Of a stretch of 64,000 bases of DNA, positions 1 to 9,484 are shown in pieces. Where the stretch lies: assembly GCA_910578095.1 (NCBI GenBank), contig CAJTOZ010000002.1:1-64000 (forward strand). The letters run 5' to 3'. Numbering within the stretch: position 1 is the first letter of the stretch; each line of letters starts with the position of its first letter. A program made the translations under genes and the position numbers. This stretch comes from an uncultured Muribaculaceae bacterium. Its GTDB lineage: Bacteria; Bacteroidota; Bacteroidia; Bacteroidales; Muribaculaceae. Below the pieces are notes generated by a model. That model was given only the letters and a program-made list of their open reading frames with translations. It was not told where the DNA came from and did no database searches.

Positions 1-57
1 CATGTGGGCTATTCAGTCGAAACTTTTTGCACTTCGTTTCTGAAACTACGAAAAATA

Positions 58-87
58 ATGGCCGGCGCAGAAGGGTGCGCCGGCCAT
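58..87 (-). terminator. Intrinsic terminator after the beta-helix/LRR gene
   Basis: Perfect 12-bp stem (ATGGCCGGCGCA and its complement) around a 6-nt loop. Read on the minus strand it is followed by a T-rich stretch (TATTTTTCG). It lies 24 nt beyond the stop codon of the large minus-strand gene that ends at 111, so it most likely ends that transcript. Confidence 0.8.
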
Positions 88-110
88 CGGTAGATGTTGC
101 GTTAAGGATT

Positions 111-3100
111 TTATTTTCTTATGTGCAGACGCACAATGCGCTGGGTGCCGTCGGAGAGACGGTCCACACGGATATTGAATCCATCAAACGGGATGTCAGA
201 AGCGATGCCTGCTGCGTTGTAGTAGAGCGTGTCTATCACTTCGGCATCGGAGGCGATGTCGTCAATGCCGGAACTTCCCAGCGGAAGATCAAAGCCGAGA
301 TGAATGGTGGCGGCGGTGCAATCCAGTATCCGCGCACTGCCGGATGCAGTCGAGAGCTGCCAGGCGCCAAACACAAGGGTGCGCGCATCGGGCACATCGG
401 TGGCCACAAGAGCGGAACCGCCATCGGATATCACGTAGTCTGTGCCATCGGCCACAAATGCGGCAGCGGATGCATCCACAGTCCATTTGTTGTCTATGCG
501 GGATATCGTGGCCATCGCACATCCGCCCCAACCGTAAACGAGCACGGTATCATCGTCGTCCTCACTCACTGATGCATATATACCGGCTGTGCGCGTGGCG
601 CCTCCTGCGGTGGAATAGTCCATGGTGCCGTTTGTTCTTACAAATTCCGTACTGATATTCTCGGCATATACCGTACCGAGATTGCTATCGAAGGTGTAAG
701 GCACCTTTATAAGGTTCCAGGGATCAAGCTTCAGGCTCGTGCCATCCCATGTGCCGGCTACGAATGTGGACGATATCTCCATGGGATTGCCACCGGTGGA
801 CGCGGCATTGACTATCATGCACATGTTGTAGTTTTCATCCATGCCGCACACCTGCGGATACACACGCACATTGCCTTCTGCATCGACAGAAGCCGTGAGA
901 TTGGCACCGGTGCCGTTGAAGTCGAGGATGCGCAGCGAGGTGTGCTCTTCATTTGCATACTCCACACCCACTGTCCATGTCTCCATGAATGCGCCACCGG
1001 CTGTATTGATCTGCAGGTTAAGATCGGTGAGCGAAGTTTCGCCGGCCACATCGGCAGTGGCGGTAACAAACCAGCCTTTGGCTTCGGCCACTTCCACATT
1101 GGCATCGGCAGTGCCGGGCATAAAGCTGATATCGAGGCGGCGCAAAAAGTCCTCGGAGCCCTCGGTCACGTTCACACCCGTCACATCAGGCAGTGCATCG
1201 ATGAGAGTGTTGAGAGCGGTGGCATCAAGTTTGTTGCTCTGAAGCAAAAGTTCCTGAAGGCCTGCGTTGCGGCTGATGTCGAGTGCCGTAAGCGCATTGC
1301 CCTGCGCTTCTATGCGCTGCAGGTAGGTATTGGCACTGAGATCAAGCTCGGCGATGCCGTTGTTGCCGCAGAACAGACCGTATAGATATGTATTCTTGGA
1401 AAGATCGATACTGCGGATGGCATTATTCTCCATGTGGAGCTGGCTCAGATACGGGATGGCCGATACGTCGAGAGCTGTAAGCGCGTTTGCTGCCAGGTCG
1501 AGGCTGCTTATGGAGGTGTTGCGGCTGAGATCTATTTCTTTCAGATTGTTGCCCGAGGCAATGAGTATGCTCAGCGACGTCTGAAGAGTCACATCCAAAG
1601 CATTCAGGCGGTTGTTCTGCACATTGAGCCAGCGCACGCCTGCATTGGAACTGAGGTCGAGCGATGTCAGCTCATTGTTCTGGAGATAGAGCCCCTGCAG
1701 CGTGGGCGTACGGCTCACGTCGATAGCGGCAAGGTTGTTTTCAGCCAGGGTGAGCGTTTTCAGCGATGCGCACGGAGAGGGATCCACAGATGTGAGCATG
1801 TTGCCTGCGGCATAGATTTCCTCCACGGACGAGAGGCCGGAAAGGTCGAGCGATGTGAGCATATTGCCACCGCAAGAAAGAGTGCTGAGCCCCGAAAGGC
1901 CTGTCACATCGAGTTCTGTCAACTGGTTGTTGGCGCAATCCACCTCGTACACCACCTGATGTTTAGGCAACACAAGCCGGCTGATGCTGTTGTCGGCCAC
2001 ATCTATTTTTGAAAGACTGTTCATTGCGGAGCAGTCGATGCTGCCTTCGATGGCATTTTCATGCAGGTCGATGACACGGAGAGCGGGCGCTCCGGACAGG
2101 TCGACCGATGTTATGGCATTTCCAAAGGCATACAGCCCCGTCATCGACGGGTGTTGCCCCATCACCAGAGAGGTCATGCCATTGGTATTGAACTGCGCCT
2201 GGATAAGCGCCGATGCACGGGAAATATCGGCCGACACGATGTCCTGCGAGTTGGCGTTCAGCACTATGATGTCATCGCCATAGATCTTCACTGTGTTGCC
2301 GGCGAGAAGATGACTGTGATAGGCCTGGGAGGAATAAGCCACCTCCACGCCGTCGCCCCAGTCGATGGTGAATTCATATGAGCCGTTGCCGCCCACTCCG
2401 AGCCGGGCGGCCTGTGTGCCGGGAGCGAAAGTGAGCACTATTGTGGGCACTTTTTCGCCGCCTTGCGCCTCGTAGGCGCCACGGTCGATGGCCGCGCCGA
2501 CAAGGCGGGGATTGCCGGCGACATCCGTGCCGTCGGCGAATCCGGCCACGCTCTCGCCGGCATCAATAAACTCGCTTCCGGGAGCGAGGCGCCAATCGGC
2601 CGACGCCAGCGAGGATGTCTGGGCATCAGATGTGGCACGTCCGGCAAAGGCTGTAGGAGCTATGAAGTTGGACAGCTGTGTGGCGGGATCAACGATGCTG
2701 TTGAGCACGGCGCCGCTGACAGTGCCGCCTGCATTATCGGCTCCATCGCGGTTGGTGTTGTTTAGCACGGTGGCATTGATCAGCCGACCGCCGAGCAGAT
2801 ATACGCCTCCGCCGGCATACGATGTGTTGTTGTTTGCTACAAGGCCAGCCACATCTCCGGCATAATTGTAGACAGCTCCGCCACCCATGGTGCCACCGTC
2901 GGCATATTCGGTGGCATCGGCGTAGCAGCCGCGCACGACGGCATCGCGGAGGGAGCCATTGTTGAACACACCACCGCCACGGAGAGCACGGCAATCGGTC
3001 ACATCGATATCCGACACCGCGCCGCCATTGTTGTACACCGCGCCGCCGGAGCTGCTGTAGCATCGCGCGAAGCGGCAACCGGACAGAGATCCGCCGGCAA

Positions 3101-3947
3101 GGTAGACGGCGCCGCCTCCATCGAGGGCCACACAGTCCTCAAAAACACATCCGGTAATGGTGGCGTTGCGTGCGTAGACACTTCCTATGCCATTGCCATA
3201 GGAAGAGTGGCAATATGTACGCGCCACAAAGCAATCGCTCATCTTGCCGCCATCGAGATATACGGCTGCACCATAGCTGTTGCTGTTGTCGGCCTCGGCA
3301 GTGAAATAGGCGGAATTCTCAATTATCCGGCAATTTTTAAGTTCTACCGCTCCGGGCGCATAAACAGCGCCCCCGCTCGGCTTGGCCGTGGCCACATTAG
3401 CATTGGCACCCGTCAGCGTGAAACCGTCGACCACCGTGGGCGCCACAAGAGTGGCTGCCGTATAGAGCACATGCGAGCTATTGCTTTTTGTGCCCGGCAC
3501 CTGATTGTTCTCCAGCTTCCACTCCCACCGGTAGGTGGTGGCTTCGGCTATCATTCGCTCCCAGACGTCAGGAGTATCATCGTCGGCGCTGAGCACGGTG
3601 GCATTTACCATCTCATACGGAGCAGCGCCCACAGCACGTTCCTGAAGGGAAACCTCCGTGCCGGCAAATCCGCCATAGAGCGACACTCCGTCCTTCAGCA
3701 TGAAGGCCTTGCTTGTGGGCTTATTGCTCTTTATTTTCTTCTCGGGCTTATAGGTGCCTGCGGCCACCCATATCTCATCGCCTGCCGAAGAGACATCGAT
3801 TGCTTCCTGCAAGTCGGCCATGGCCTGCTGCCATGAGGTGCCGTCGCCGCTACCGCCCGGGGCCACATAGCGCACAGCGCCATCGGCTGCGGTGGCGCTG
3901 AGAACTAAAAGCGCCGCGAACATACTTTTTCTGATCGTCTGTTGCAT
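111..3947 (-). CDS. Large secreted beta-helix plus leucine-rich-repeat surface protein
   Basis: 1278 residues with an N-terminal signal peptide (about residues 1-23, ending near ADGA). Residues about 25-500 look like a right-handed parallel beta-helix of the pectate-lyase/polymorphic-repeat type: the opening RYVAPGGSGDGTSW is typical, and many GGGAVY-type rungs follow. Residues about 500-620 form a linker domain with a short beta-rich segment (FTIDWGDG). Residues about 620-940 hold roughly a dozen 21-22-residue leucine-rich repeats of the form LxxLxxxxNxLxxLDLS. The C-terminal 300 residues are beta-rich and end in a region (LYYNAAGI...RIVRLHIRK) resembling the sorting-like tails of the two secreted proteins at 30.6-33.4 kb. 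It is probably exported and cell-surface attached, with a binding or adhesion role; no catalytic motif was recognised. The ATG at 3947 directly precedes the signal peptide. Confidence 0.85.
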   Translation of the reverse strand: MQQTIRKSMFAALLVLSATAADGAVRYVAPGGSGDGTSWQQAMADLQEAIDVSSAGDEIWVAAGTYKPEKKIKSNKPTSKAFMLKDGVSLYGGFAGTEVSLQERAVGAAPYEMVNATVLSADDDTPDVWERMIAEATTYRWEWKLENNQVPGTKSNSSHVLYTAATLVAPTVVDGFTLTGANANVATAKPSGGAVYAPGAVELKNCRIIENSAYFTAEADNSNSYGAAVYLDGGKMSDCFVARTYCHSSYGNGIGSVYARNATITGCVFEDCVALDGGGAVYLAGGSLSGCRFARCYSSSGGAVYNNGGAVSDIDVTDCRALRGGGVFNNGSLRDAVVRGCYADATEYADGGTMGGGAVYNYAGDVAGLVANNNTSYAGGGVYLLGGRLINATVLNNTNRDGADNAGGTVSGAVLNSIVDPATQLSNFIAPTAFAGRATSDAQTSSLASADWRLAPGSEFIDAGESVAGFADGTDVAGNPRLVGAAIDRGAYEAQGGEKVPTIVLTFAPGTQAARLGVGGNGSYEFTIDWGDGVEVAYSSQAYHSHLLAGNTVKIYGDDIIVLNANSQDIVSADISRASALIQAQFNTNGMTSLVMGQHPSMTGLYAFGNAITSVDLSGAPALRVIDLHENAIEGSIDCSAMNSLSKIDVADNSISRLVLPKHQVVYEVDCANNQLTELDVTGLSGLSTLSCGGNMLTSLDLSGLSSVEEIYAAGNMLTSVDPSPCASLKTLTLAENNLAAIDVSRTPTLQGLYLQNNELTSLDLSSNAGVRWLNVQNNRLNALDVTLQTSLSILIASGNNLKEIDLSRNTSISSLDLAANALTALDVSAIPYLSQLHMENNAIRSIDLSKNTYLYGLFCGNNGIAELDLSANTYLQRIEAQGNALTALDISRNAGLQELLLQSNKLDATALNTLIDALPDVTGVNVTEGSEDFLRRLDISFMPGTADANVEVAEAKGWFVTATADVAGETSLTDLNLQINTAGGAFMETWTVGVEYANEEHTSLRILDFNGTGANLTASVDAEGNVRVYPQVCGMDENYNMCMIVNAASTGGNPMEISSTFVAGTWDGTSLKLDPWNLIKVPYTFDSNLGTVYAENISTEFVRTNGTMDYSTAGGATRTAGIYASVSEDDDDTVLVYGWGGCAMATISRIDNKWTVDASAAAFVADGTDYVISDGGSALVATDVPDARTLVFGAWQLSTASGSARILDCTAATIHLGFDLPLGSSGIDDIASDAEVIDTLYYNAAGIASDIPFDGFNIRVDRLSDGTQRIVRLHIRK

Positions 3948-3994
3948 TGTCTTGTTTTATGATTATGTTTGCAAAATGTTTTTCACTTTGCAAG

Positions 3995-4002
3995 CAAATT
4001 TA
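3995..4002 (-). promoter_or_regulatory. Candidate -7 element for the beta-helix/LRR gene
   Basis: On the minus strand TAAATTTG matches the Bacteroides -7 consensus TAnnTTTG. A start about 5 nt downstream would leave a leader of roughly 40 nt before the ATG at 3947. No good -33 TTTG lies at the expected spacing, so the call is moderate. Confidence 0.45.
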
Positions 4003-4085
4003 AGACAAGTTTGCAATACAGACAACTTCAACGGCAGAAAAATAGTCGCGGAGCTAAATAAATAGGGAAAAGTCAATCAAAACTG

Positions 4086-4120
4086 ATATCGCCGTCCGCG
4101 AATGCCGCAGACGGCGATAT
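4086..4120 (-). terminator. Terminator of the PepSY-like gene
   Basis: An 11-bp perfect inverted repeat (ATATCGCCGTC and its complement) with a 13-nt loop lies just past the stop codon of the minus-strand gene ending at 4126. On the minus strand it is followed by a short T-run (AGTTTTGATT). Confidence 0.65.
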
Positions 4121-4125
4121 GTGTG

Positions 4126-4617
4126 TCAGTCGTCGAACGATATGAATTCGCCTTCAATGGTGTAGACCACCTCGTCAGGGTCGGGCAACAGAAGCCCGAC
4201 TTCAAATCCGCGGCGGCCGAGTTCGATCTCATCCACATATCCGGCAAGACCATTTTCGACAAGATGCCTATAGGCCTTATCAGGAAGAAGCGCCTTCACG
4301 ACTGCATCGGGCAACACCGTACCGTCGGGGGCCTCTATGGACGACAGCGAACCTTTGGAATTGAACTCCATCTCCACGCCGTTGACAAGACGCACGTCGT
4401 AGTCGTTACGTATAAAATTCTTTTCCACGGATGCCGGCGACTGGCCGGGATAATATTTGGATATGAATTCGCGCGCGGAAGCGGGGAGAGAATTGTCGTT
4501 TACGCTTCCAGCCACAGCGATACCGGGCATACCGGACGGAGGCACCTGTGCCCACGCTGCCGCGGGCGCTGCAACAACGGCTGCCAACAAAGCTATTTTA
4601 AAAAGTTTCATAGTCAT
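4126..4617 (-). CDS. Secreted PepSY-like (DUF2874-type) protein
   Basis: About 163 residues. A signal peptide (MKLFKIALLAAVVAAPAAAWAQ) is followed by a domain with the layout of the Bacteroidetes PepSY-like/DUF2874 family: a FISKYYPGQ motif, a VEKNFIRNDYDVRLVNGVE strand pair and an EFNSKGSL turn, repeated in weaker form near the C terminus (GFEVGLLLPDPDEVVYTIEGEF). Members are periplasmic, often encoded near two-component or membrane-stress genes, and of unknown molecular function. Two ATG starts (4617 and 4611) are possible; a further in-frame TTG at 4623 is less likely. Transcribed divergently from the gene at 4701; its own terminator follows. Confidence 0.8.
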   Translation of the reverse strand: MTMKLFKIALLAAVVAAPAAAWAQVPPSGMPGIAVAGSVNDNSLPASAREFISKYYPGQSPASVEKNFIRNDYDVRLVNGVEMEFNSKGSLSSIEAPDGTVLPDAVVKALLPDKAYRHLVENGLAGYVDEIELGRRGFEVGLLLPDPDEVVYTIEGEFISFDD

Positions 4618-4688
4618 TTCCAATTGAGATTTCTGAATGTTCTATGTGTAAAACGCCCTGCCACTGCCGATAGTTGCACAAAAATCAC

Positions 4689-4696
4689 TAATTTTG
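4689..4696 (+). promoter_or_regulatory. -7 element TAATTTTG abutting the gene at 4701
   Basis: TAATTTTG matches TAnnTTTG. With the usual 4-nt gap the transcript would begin at about 4701, exactly the ATG, so the mRNA would either be leaderless or translation would begin at the in-frame ATG at 4722. Confidence 0.5.
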
Positions 4697-4700
4697 CAAT

Positions 4701-5261
4701 ATGGAAACGACATTCAATCCCATGCAAAGCGTAAAACGCCGTTTCTTCGCCATGCGCAACGGTGTGATTGCCGACACGCTTCGCCGCGCCGGAAGCCCCT
4801 TCCATGTGATATTCGGGCTCAACCTGCCTCAGATTGTGGATATCTCACGCGAGGTGCCGGAGGAACAGCGGGCTACGTTGGCCGAGGCGCTGTGGCACAA
4901 CAGCACCACCCGCGAGAGCATGCTTCTGGCGCCGATGCTCATGCAGCCCGAAAACATCACGGAAAGCCGCGCGGAGGAATTGCTGCGCGAGGCCCCGTGC
5001 GCCGAGACGACCGATGTGCTGTGCCACAGATTGCTGCGGCACTGTGCTTTCGCTCTCCGGCTGGCCCAAAAGCTGTGCGGAGACAGCGATGAAAAGGTGC
5101 GCTACGGAGCACTGCGGCTAATGTTCAACATTGTGGCCAAAGCCCCGGAAGAAGCAGCAGAGATGGCACAGGCCGAGCTGCAACGCTCATGCCCCTATAC
5201 AAAACCGGTAGCTGCGGCACTCGCCGAAGAGGCCGATTTTTTGCTGTCGGAGGAGAACTGA
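4701..5261 (+). CDS. HEAT-like alpha-helical protein, possibly AlkD-related
   Basis: 186 residues, almost entirely predicted helical, with no signal peptide. The pattern of paired helices with small and acidic spacing (EEQRATLAEALWHNSTTRESMLL, then CGDSDEKVRYGALRLM) resembles the HEAT-like repeats of the DNA alkylation repair (AlkD-type) superfamily, but I see no signature active-site residue that proves glycosylase function. Start: ATG 4701 coincides with the predicted transcription start of the upstream -7 box; ATG 4722 is an alternative giving 179 residues. Converges with the transporter gene that ends at 5277, 15 nt away. Fold moderately likely, function unknown. Confidence 0.65.
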   Translation: METTFNPMQSVKRRFFAMRNGVIADTLRRAGSPFHVIFGLNLPQIVDISREVPEEQRATLAEALWHNSTTRESMLLAPMLMQPENITESRAEELLREAPCAETTDVLCHRLLRHCAFALRLAQKLCGDSDEKVRYGALRLMFNIVAKAPEEAAEMAQAELQRSCPYTKPVAAALAEEADFLLSEEN

Positions 5262-5276
5262 CGGCTCGCGCTCCCA

Positions 5277-6626
5277 TCAAAGTAGTCCGGAAATAAGCAC
5301 CACAAGAATAAGACATGGGGCCACCCAGCGCACCACAAATTCCACCGGACGCTGCAGCCTATGGTCGCGCTCGCTGTAATTGCTGAGTTCGCCGCGCAAC
5401 ACCCCCGGATGCCGCCAGCCGATGAACACACACAGCAGTATCGATGCCACGGGAAGCATTATATTGGTAGCCAGGGTGTCAAGAAAATCGAAAAACACCA
5501 GTCCGCACAGTTTCCAGTCGGAAAGCACGCCGAAACTCATGGCACTCAGGGCGCTGAGCACAAACAGCGGCAGAAGCACTATGAGGCAGGCCGCGCGGCG
5601 CGACCGGTGGAAGCGGTTTTGCACGAAACTCACCGACACTTCGGCTATGGACACGGTGCTCGTCAGGGCGGCTACAAGCAGAAGCAGAAAGAACAGCGAC
5701 GACCACACCTGAGTGGCAGGCATGCGGGAAAATACTTCCGGCAATGTCACAAACACCAGCGCCGTGCCCTCCAGATCGGCATCGCCGAGGCCGAAGCTGG
5801 TGACGGCGGGAAATATTAGTATGGCGGCCATCATATCGAGCAACGACACCGTAACCGCAGTCTTGGCAAGGCGCGTATCCTTGGGATAATATGCCGCATA
5901 CGTGATCAGTATACCCATGCCGAGGCTGAGAGAAAAGAAGGCTTGTCCGAGAGCGTTGACGACCACAGCGGGGGTGATCTTGGAAAAATCCGGAGAGAAA
6001 AAGAATTTCAGCCCTTCCGATGCTTTCGGCAGCGACAGAGACACGCAGCAGAACACCAGCAGCAGTACAAACAGCAGCGGCATCAGCACATTGGACAGGC
6101 GCTCAATGCCCTTGCGCACGCCGAACAGCAGCACGCCGAGATTGAGGACTATAAGGGCATACGTGTTGAGAAGCGGACCCGACGTGCCGCATATATATTC
6201 ACGCATACGTTCATGGAACAGCCCGGTGGGTGACGCACTGCCGTCGGCCACTCCGGCGTAAAGTGCTCCGGTAAGACTTTGGAGGAAATATTCCAGCGTC
6301 CAGCCGGCCACCACCATATAGAAACTGAGGATGAGATAGGCGGCAAGCACCGGCAATGCGCCGGCCAGCCACCACGGCGTGCGGCGGGAGAATTTGCGGT
6401 AGGCTCCCACGGCATCCGTTCCGCCCGAACGCCCGAGCGAAAATTCGGCGAGCATCACCGGAATGCCGAGAATCAGCACGCACAGCACATACACAATGAG
6501 GAATGCCGCTCCACCATTGGCCTGCGTCTCCGCAGGAAAGCGCCACACATTCCCCAAACCTATAGCCGACCCTACTGTGGCGGCCACCAATCCTATCTTC
6601 GACCCGAATTTGGCTTTCTCTACCAT
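5277..6626 (-). CDS. Neurotransmitter:sodium symporter (NSS/SNF) family transporter
   Basis: 449 residues and about 11-12 hydrophobic segments. The TM1 signature GSAIGLGNVWRFP (residues 18-30) with its unwound Gly-rich stretch, followed by a conserved NGGAAFLIVY in TM2, is diagnostic of bacterial LeuT-type sodium-coupled amino-acid or amine symporters. The conserved Asn and Ala positions for Na+ binding in TM1 are visible. Substrate cannot be read from sequence, but an amino acid is the usual cargo in this family. Expressed alone from a promoter at 6657-6664. Confidence 0.92.
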   Translation of the reverse strand: MVEKAKFGSKIGLVAATVGSAIGLGNVWRFPAETQANGGAAFLIVYVLCVLILGIPVMLAEFSLGRSGGTDAVGAYRKFSRRTPWWLAGALPVLAAYLILSFYMVVAGWTLEYFLQSLTGALYAGVADGSASPTGLFHERMREYICGTSGPLLNTYALIVLNLGVLLFGVRKGIERLSNVLMPLLFVLLLVFCCVSLSLPKASEGLKFFFSPDFSKITPAVVVNALGQAFFSLSLGMGILITYAAYYPKDTRLAKTAVTVSLLDMMAAILIFPAVTSFGLGDADLEGTALVFVTLPEVFSRMPATQVWSSLFFLLLLVAALTSTVSIAEVSVSFVQNRFHRSRRAACLIVLLPLFVLSALSAMSFGVLSDWKLCGLVFFDFLDTLATNIMLPVASILLCVFIGWRHPGVLRGELSNYSERDHRLQRPVEFVVRWVAPCLILVVLISGLL

Positions 6627-6656
6627 GATTTTGTTACCTATTTATGGAATAGATTG

Positions 6657-6664
6657 CAAAATTA
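6657..6664 (-). promoter_or_regulatory. -7 element for the NSS transporter gene
   Basis: On the minus strand TAATTTTG, with a predicted start about 5 nt on and a 26-nt leader before the ATG at 6626. No good -33 TTTG at 19-20 bp. Confidence 0.5.
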
Positions 6665-6751
6665 ATATATTTTATCAGCATTACATAACAATTTGCATCA
6701 TTATTCGGTTTTTGTGCAACAAGACAAAAAGAGGCACATACGCAAAAAAAG

Positions 6752-6784
6752 AACGCCCCGTTGCCGGCATGGCAGCGGGACGTT
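6752..6784 (-). terminator. Terminator of clpC
   Basis: Two 14-nt arms (AACGCCCCGTTGCC / GGCAGCGGGACGTT) pair with one mismatch region around a 5-nt loop. Read on the minus strand the hairpin is followed by CTTTTTTTGCG, a strong U-tract, 19 nt beyond the clpC stop. Confidence 0.85.
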
Positions 6785-6802
6785 GCGCACAATTCAGAGT
6801 TG

Positions 6803-9361
6803 TTACTCTTCTTCTGTTTTCACACGGATGGCTGTGGTGATCGTGTCTTTTTCCTTGTCGTAGTCCACCACCACTTCATTTCCCGGCATGAGGGATGCCG
6901 TGATAATCATCTCGGCCAGAGGATCCTCCAGATACTTCTGGATGGCACGCTTAAGCGGGCGCGCACCAAACTGACGGTCGTAGCCCTTGTCGGCGATATA
7001 ATTCTTGGCTTCCTCGCTGAGCACAAGCTCATAACCGAGATCGGACAGACGCCTGTGGAAGCCCGCTATTTCGATATCTATGATGCGGAAAATCGCATCA
7101 CGGTCGAGCTGATCGAACATAACAATGTCGTCGATGCGGTTGAGAAACTCGGGGGAGAATGCCTTGTTAAGAGCCTTCTGCAACACGCCGTGCGTGTAGG
7201 ACTTGTCCACCTCCTGCGTAGTGAAGCCCACGCCGCTGCCGAAATCCTTAAGCTGGCGGGTGCCTATGTTGGACGTCATTATCAGTATAGTGTTCTTGAA
7301 GTCGATGCGGCGCCCGAGACTGTCGGTAAGACGTCCTTCGTCCATCACCTGCAGCAACAGGTTGAACACATCGGGGTGCGCCTTCTCTATCTCGTCGAGC
7401 AGCACCACCGAGTATGGACGGCGCCGCACTTTTTCAGTCAGCTGGCCACCTTCCTCATAGCCCACATAACCCGGAGGAGCTCCCACCAGTCGGCTCACTG
7501 TGAACTTCTCCATGTATTCGCTCATGTCGATACGGATAAGTGTATCGGCCGAATCAAAGAGATATTCGGCAAGTTTTTTTGCCAGATGCGTCTTACCCAC
7601 ACCGGTAGGTCCGAGGAACATGAATGTGCCGATGGGCTTGTTGGGGTCCTTGAGGCCTATGCGGTTGCGCTGTATCGCTTTAACGATTTTATCCACAGCG
7701 ACATCCTGGCCTATGATCTGCCGTCGCAACGTAGGAGCCATTTCCAGCAGTCGCACGCCTTCGGCCTGCGCTATACGCTGCACAGGCACTCCCGTCATCA
7801 TGGCCACAACCTCCGCCACCTTATCCTCATCCACGCGCACCCTGTGCTCATCAAGATACTGCTTCCAGCGTCCGTGAGCCTTGTCGAGTTCGGCGGTCAG
7901 TGTCTGCGCCTTGTCCCGCCAGGATGCGGCCAGCTCAAAATTCTGGGCCTGGGCGGCCTCCACTTTGCGGCGGGTGGCATCGGCTATCTCCGCTTCAAGC
8001 TTTTCTATCTCCTCGGGCACCTCGATATTAGCCACATGCACGCGTGCGCCGGCTTCATCAAGGGCATCGATGGCCTTGTCGGGAAAATTACGGTCGCTGA
8101 TATATCGTTCGGTAAGTTTCACGCACGCATCGAGCGCGCCATCGGTGTATTCCACATTGTGGTGCGCCTCGTATTTGGGCTTAATGTTGTTGAGGATTAC
8201 GAGTGTCTGCTCGGCAGTGGTCGGTTCCACCATCACTTTCTGGAAGCGTCGCTCCAGAGCGCCGTCTTTCTCGATGTTGGTGCGGTATTCATCGAGGGTG
8301 GTGGCACCGATGCACTGAATCTCTCCGCGCGCCAGCGCGGGCTTGAGCATATTGGCTGCGTCCATGGAGCCCGAGGGGTTGCCGGCGCCCACGATGGTGT
8401 GTATTTCGTCGATAAACAGAATTATATCGGGGTTCTTCGAAAGCTCCGTAAGTATAGCCTTTATACGTTCTTCAAACTCTCCGCGATATTTAGTTCCGGC
8501 CACTATCGAGGCCATGTCAAGCGACACCAGACGCTTGTCGAACAACACACGGCTGACCTTGCGGCGCACTATGCGCAGGGCCAAGCCTTCCACTATGGCA
8601 CTTTTGCCCACGCCGGGCTCGCCGATGAGCACGGGGTTGTTTTTCTTTCGACGGCTGAGCACCTGCGCCAGACGTTCGATCTCGACCTCACGGCCCACCA
8701 CGGGATCGAGACGATCCTCCATAGCTGCGCGCGTCATATCGTGACCGAACTTGTCGAGCATGGGCGTGTCGGAAGCCGACCTGCCGGGGCGGCGGCCACC
8801 CTTGGCCGTTCCTTCTGCCGCTTTTCCGCCACCACCCTCAGGCACACGGCGGTCATCGTCGTCCTCATCGGCATCGCCCATGTATCCGGCACCCGCGCGG
8901 GGCTCCTTGCCGCTCTCCTGGGCTACGGCCGAGAATATCTTGTCGTAGGTGGCGCCGGCGCTTAGGAAAGGCTTCATGAAGTCCATCTTCTGCACCTCGT
9001 AGTTGTGGAAGAGCGCCAGCATGATGTGTACGGGTTCTATCTGCGTGTCCTTGAGCATACGCGCCTCAAGCATGCTGAGTTTCACGATGCGGTTCGTTAT
9101 ATCGGCTACGGTAAGGTTGCCCGACGCGCGCCCATGGTCGCCGGCGGCCTCATCGTAAAGATACTCGTCGAGCTGACGGCGGAGCGCACTGACATCCATG
9201 TCGGTGACACGTGCCAGCATGCGCGCAGGACGGTCGTCGCTGTCGGCAAGCATTGCCAACAGCACGTGCGACGGCTGGATGGAGCTGCTGCCATGGCGCA
9301 TGGCCTGCTTCTTGCTCTCGTCGAGTATGCGCTGTATCTCGCCTGAAAATCTGTTTTCCAT
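6803..9361 (-). CDS. clpC: ClpC-type AAA+ unfoldase, ATP-binding subunit of Clp protease
   Basis: 852 residues. N-terminal Clp_N double repeat (about 1-145), then a hydrophilic acidic/Gly-rich linker (about 150-200, including DADEDDDDRR). First AAA+ module has Walker A GEPGVGKS (247-254) and Walker B ILFIDE. A UVR-type coiled middle domain (about 450-490) marks ClpC rather than ClpA or ClpB. Second AAA+ module has Walker A GPTGVGKT (584-591) and Walker B VVLLDEIEK. A GVGF tripeptide-like loop near residue 690 is in the place of the IGF/LGF loop that docks ClpP. Unfolds substrates for ClpP and is central to stress proteolysis. Transcribed alone; the leader of about 90 nt and the start ATG at 9361 agree with the -7 box at 9454-9461. 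Confidence 0.96.
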   Translation of the reverse strand: MENRFSGEIQRILDESKKQAMRHGSSSIQPSHVLLAMLADSDDRPARMLARVTDMDVSALRRQLDEYLYDEAAGDHGRASGNLTVADITNRIVKLSMLEARMLKDTQIEPVHIMLALFHNYEVQKMDFMKPFLSAGATYDKIFSAVAQESGKEPRAGAGYMGDADEDDDDRRVPEGGGGKAAEGTAKGGRRPGRSASDTPMLDKFGHDMTRAAMEDRLDPVVGREVEIERLAQVLSRRKKNNPVLIGEPGVGKSAIVEGLALRIVRRKVSRVLFDKRLVSLDMASIVAGTKYRGEFEERIKAILTELSKNPDIILFIDEIHTIVGAGNPSGSMDAANMLKPALARGEIQCIGATTLDEYRTNIEKDGALERRFQKVMVEPTTAEQTLVILNNIKPKYEAHHNVEYTDGALDACVKLTERYISDRNFPDKAIDALDEAGARVHVANIEVPEEIEKLEAEIADATRRKVEAAQAQNFELAASWRDKAQTLTAELDKAHGRWKQYLDEHRVRVDEDKVAEVVAMMTGVPVQRIAQAEGVRLLEMAPTLRRQIIGQDVAVDKIVKAIQRNRIGLKDPNKPIGTFMFLGPTGVGKTHLAKKLAEYLFDSADTLIRIDMSEYMEKFTVSRLVGAPPGYVGYEEGGQLTEKVRRRPYSVVLLDEIEKAHPDVFNLLLQVMDEGRLTDSLGRRIDFKNTILIMTSNIGTRQLKDFGSGVGFTTQEVDKSYTHGVLQKALNKAFSPEFLNRIDDIVMFDQLDRDAIFRIIDIEIAGFHRRLSDLGYELVLSEEAKNYIADKGYDRQFGARPLKRAIQKYLEDPLAEMIITASLMPGNEVVVDYDKEKDTITTAIRVKTEEE

Positions 9362-9453
9362 ATTTATTTACAATCCTTTTTCTATACCTATGCAATTATT
9401 ATGCCAAACGAAAAAACGCGTGCATATATTGTGAACAGGAGCATAATTTGATG

Positions 9454-9461
9454 CAAAAATA
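9454..9461 (-). promoter_or_regulatory. -7 element for clpC
   Basis: On the minus strand TATTTTTG fits TAnnTTTG, about 93 nt upstream of the clpC ATG. The divergent gyrA box starts only 24 nt away, so the two promoters sit back to back. Confidence 0.45.
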
Positions 9462-9484
9462 ACATATATATAACAAATAATTTG

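Noticed and set aside
7689..7697. DnaA-box-like TTATCCACA
   Set aside because: Single occurrence inside the clpC coding sequence; no cluster, so no origin.
6761..8965. 734-residue antisense frame over clpC
   Set aside because: His-rich shadow of clpC; clpC has all AAA+ motifs on the other strand.
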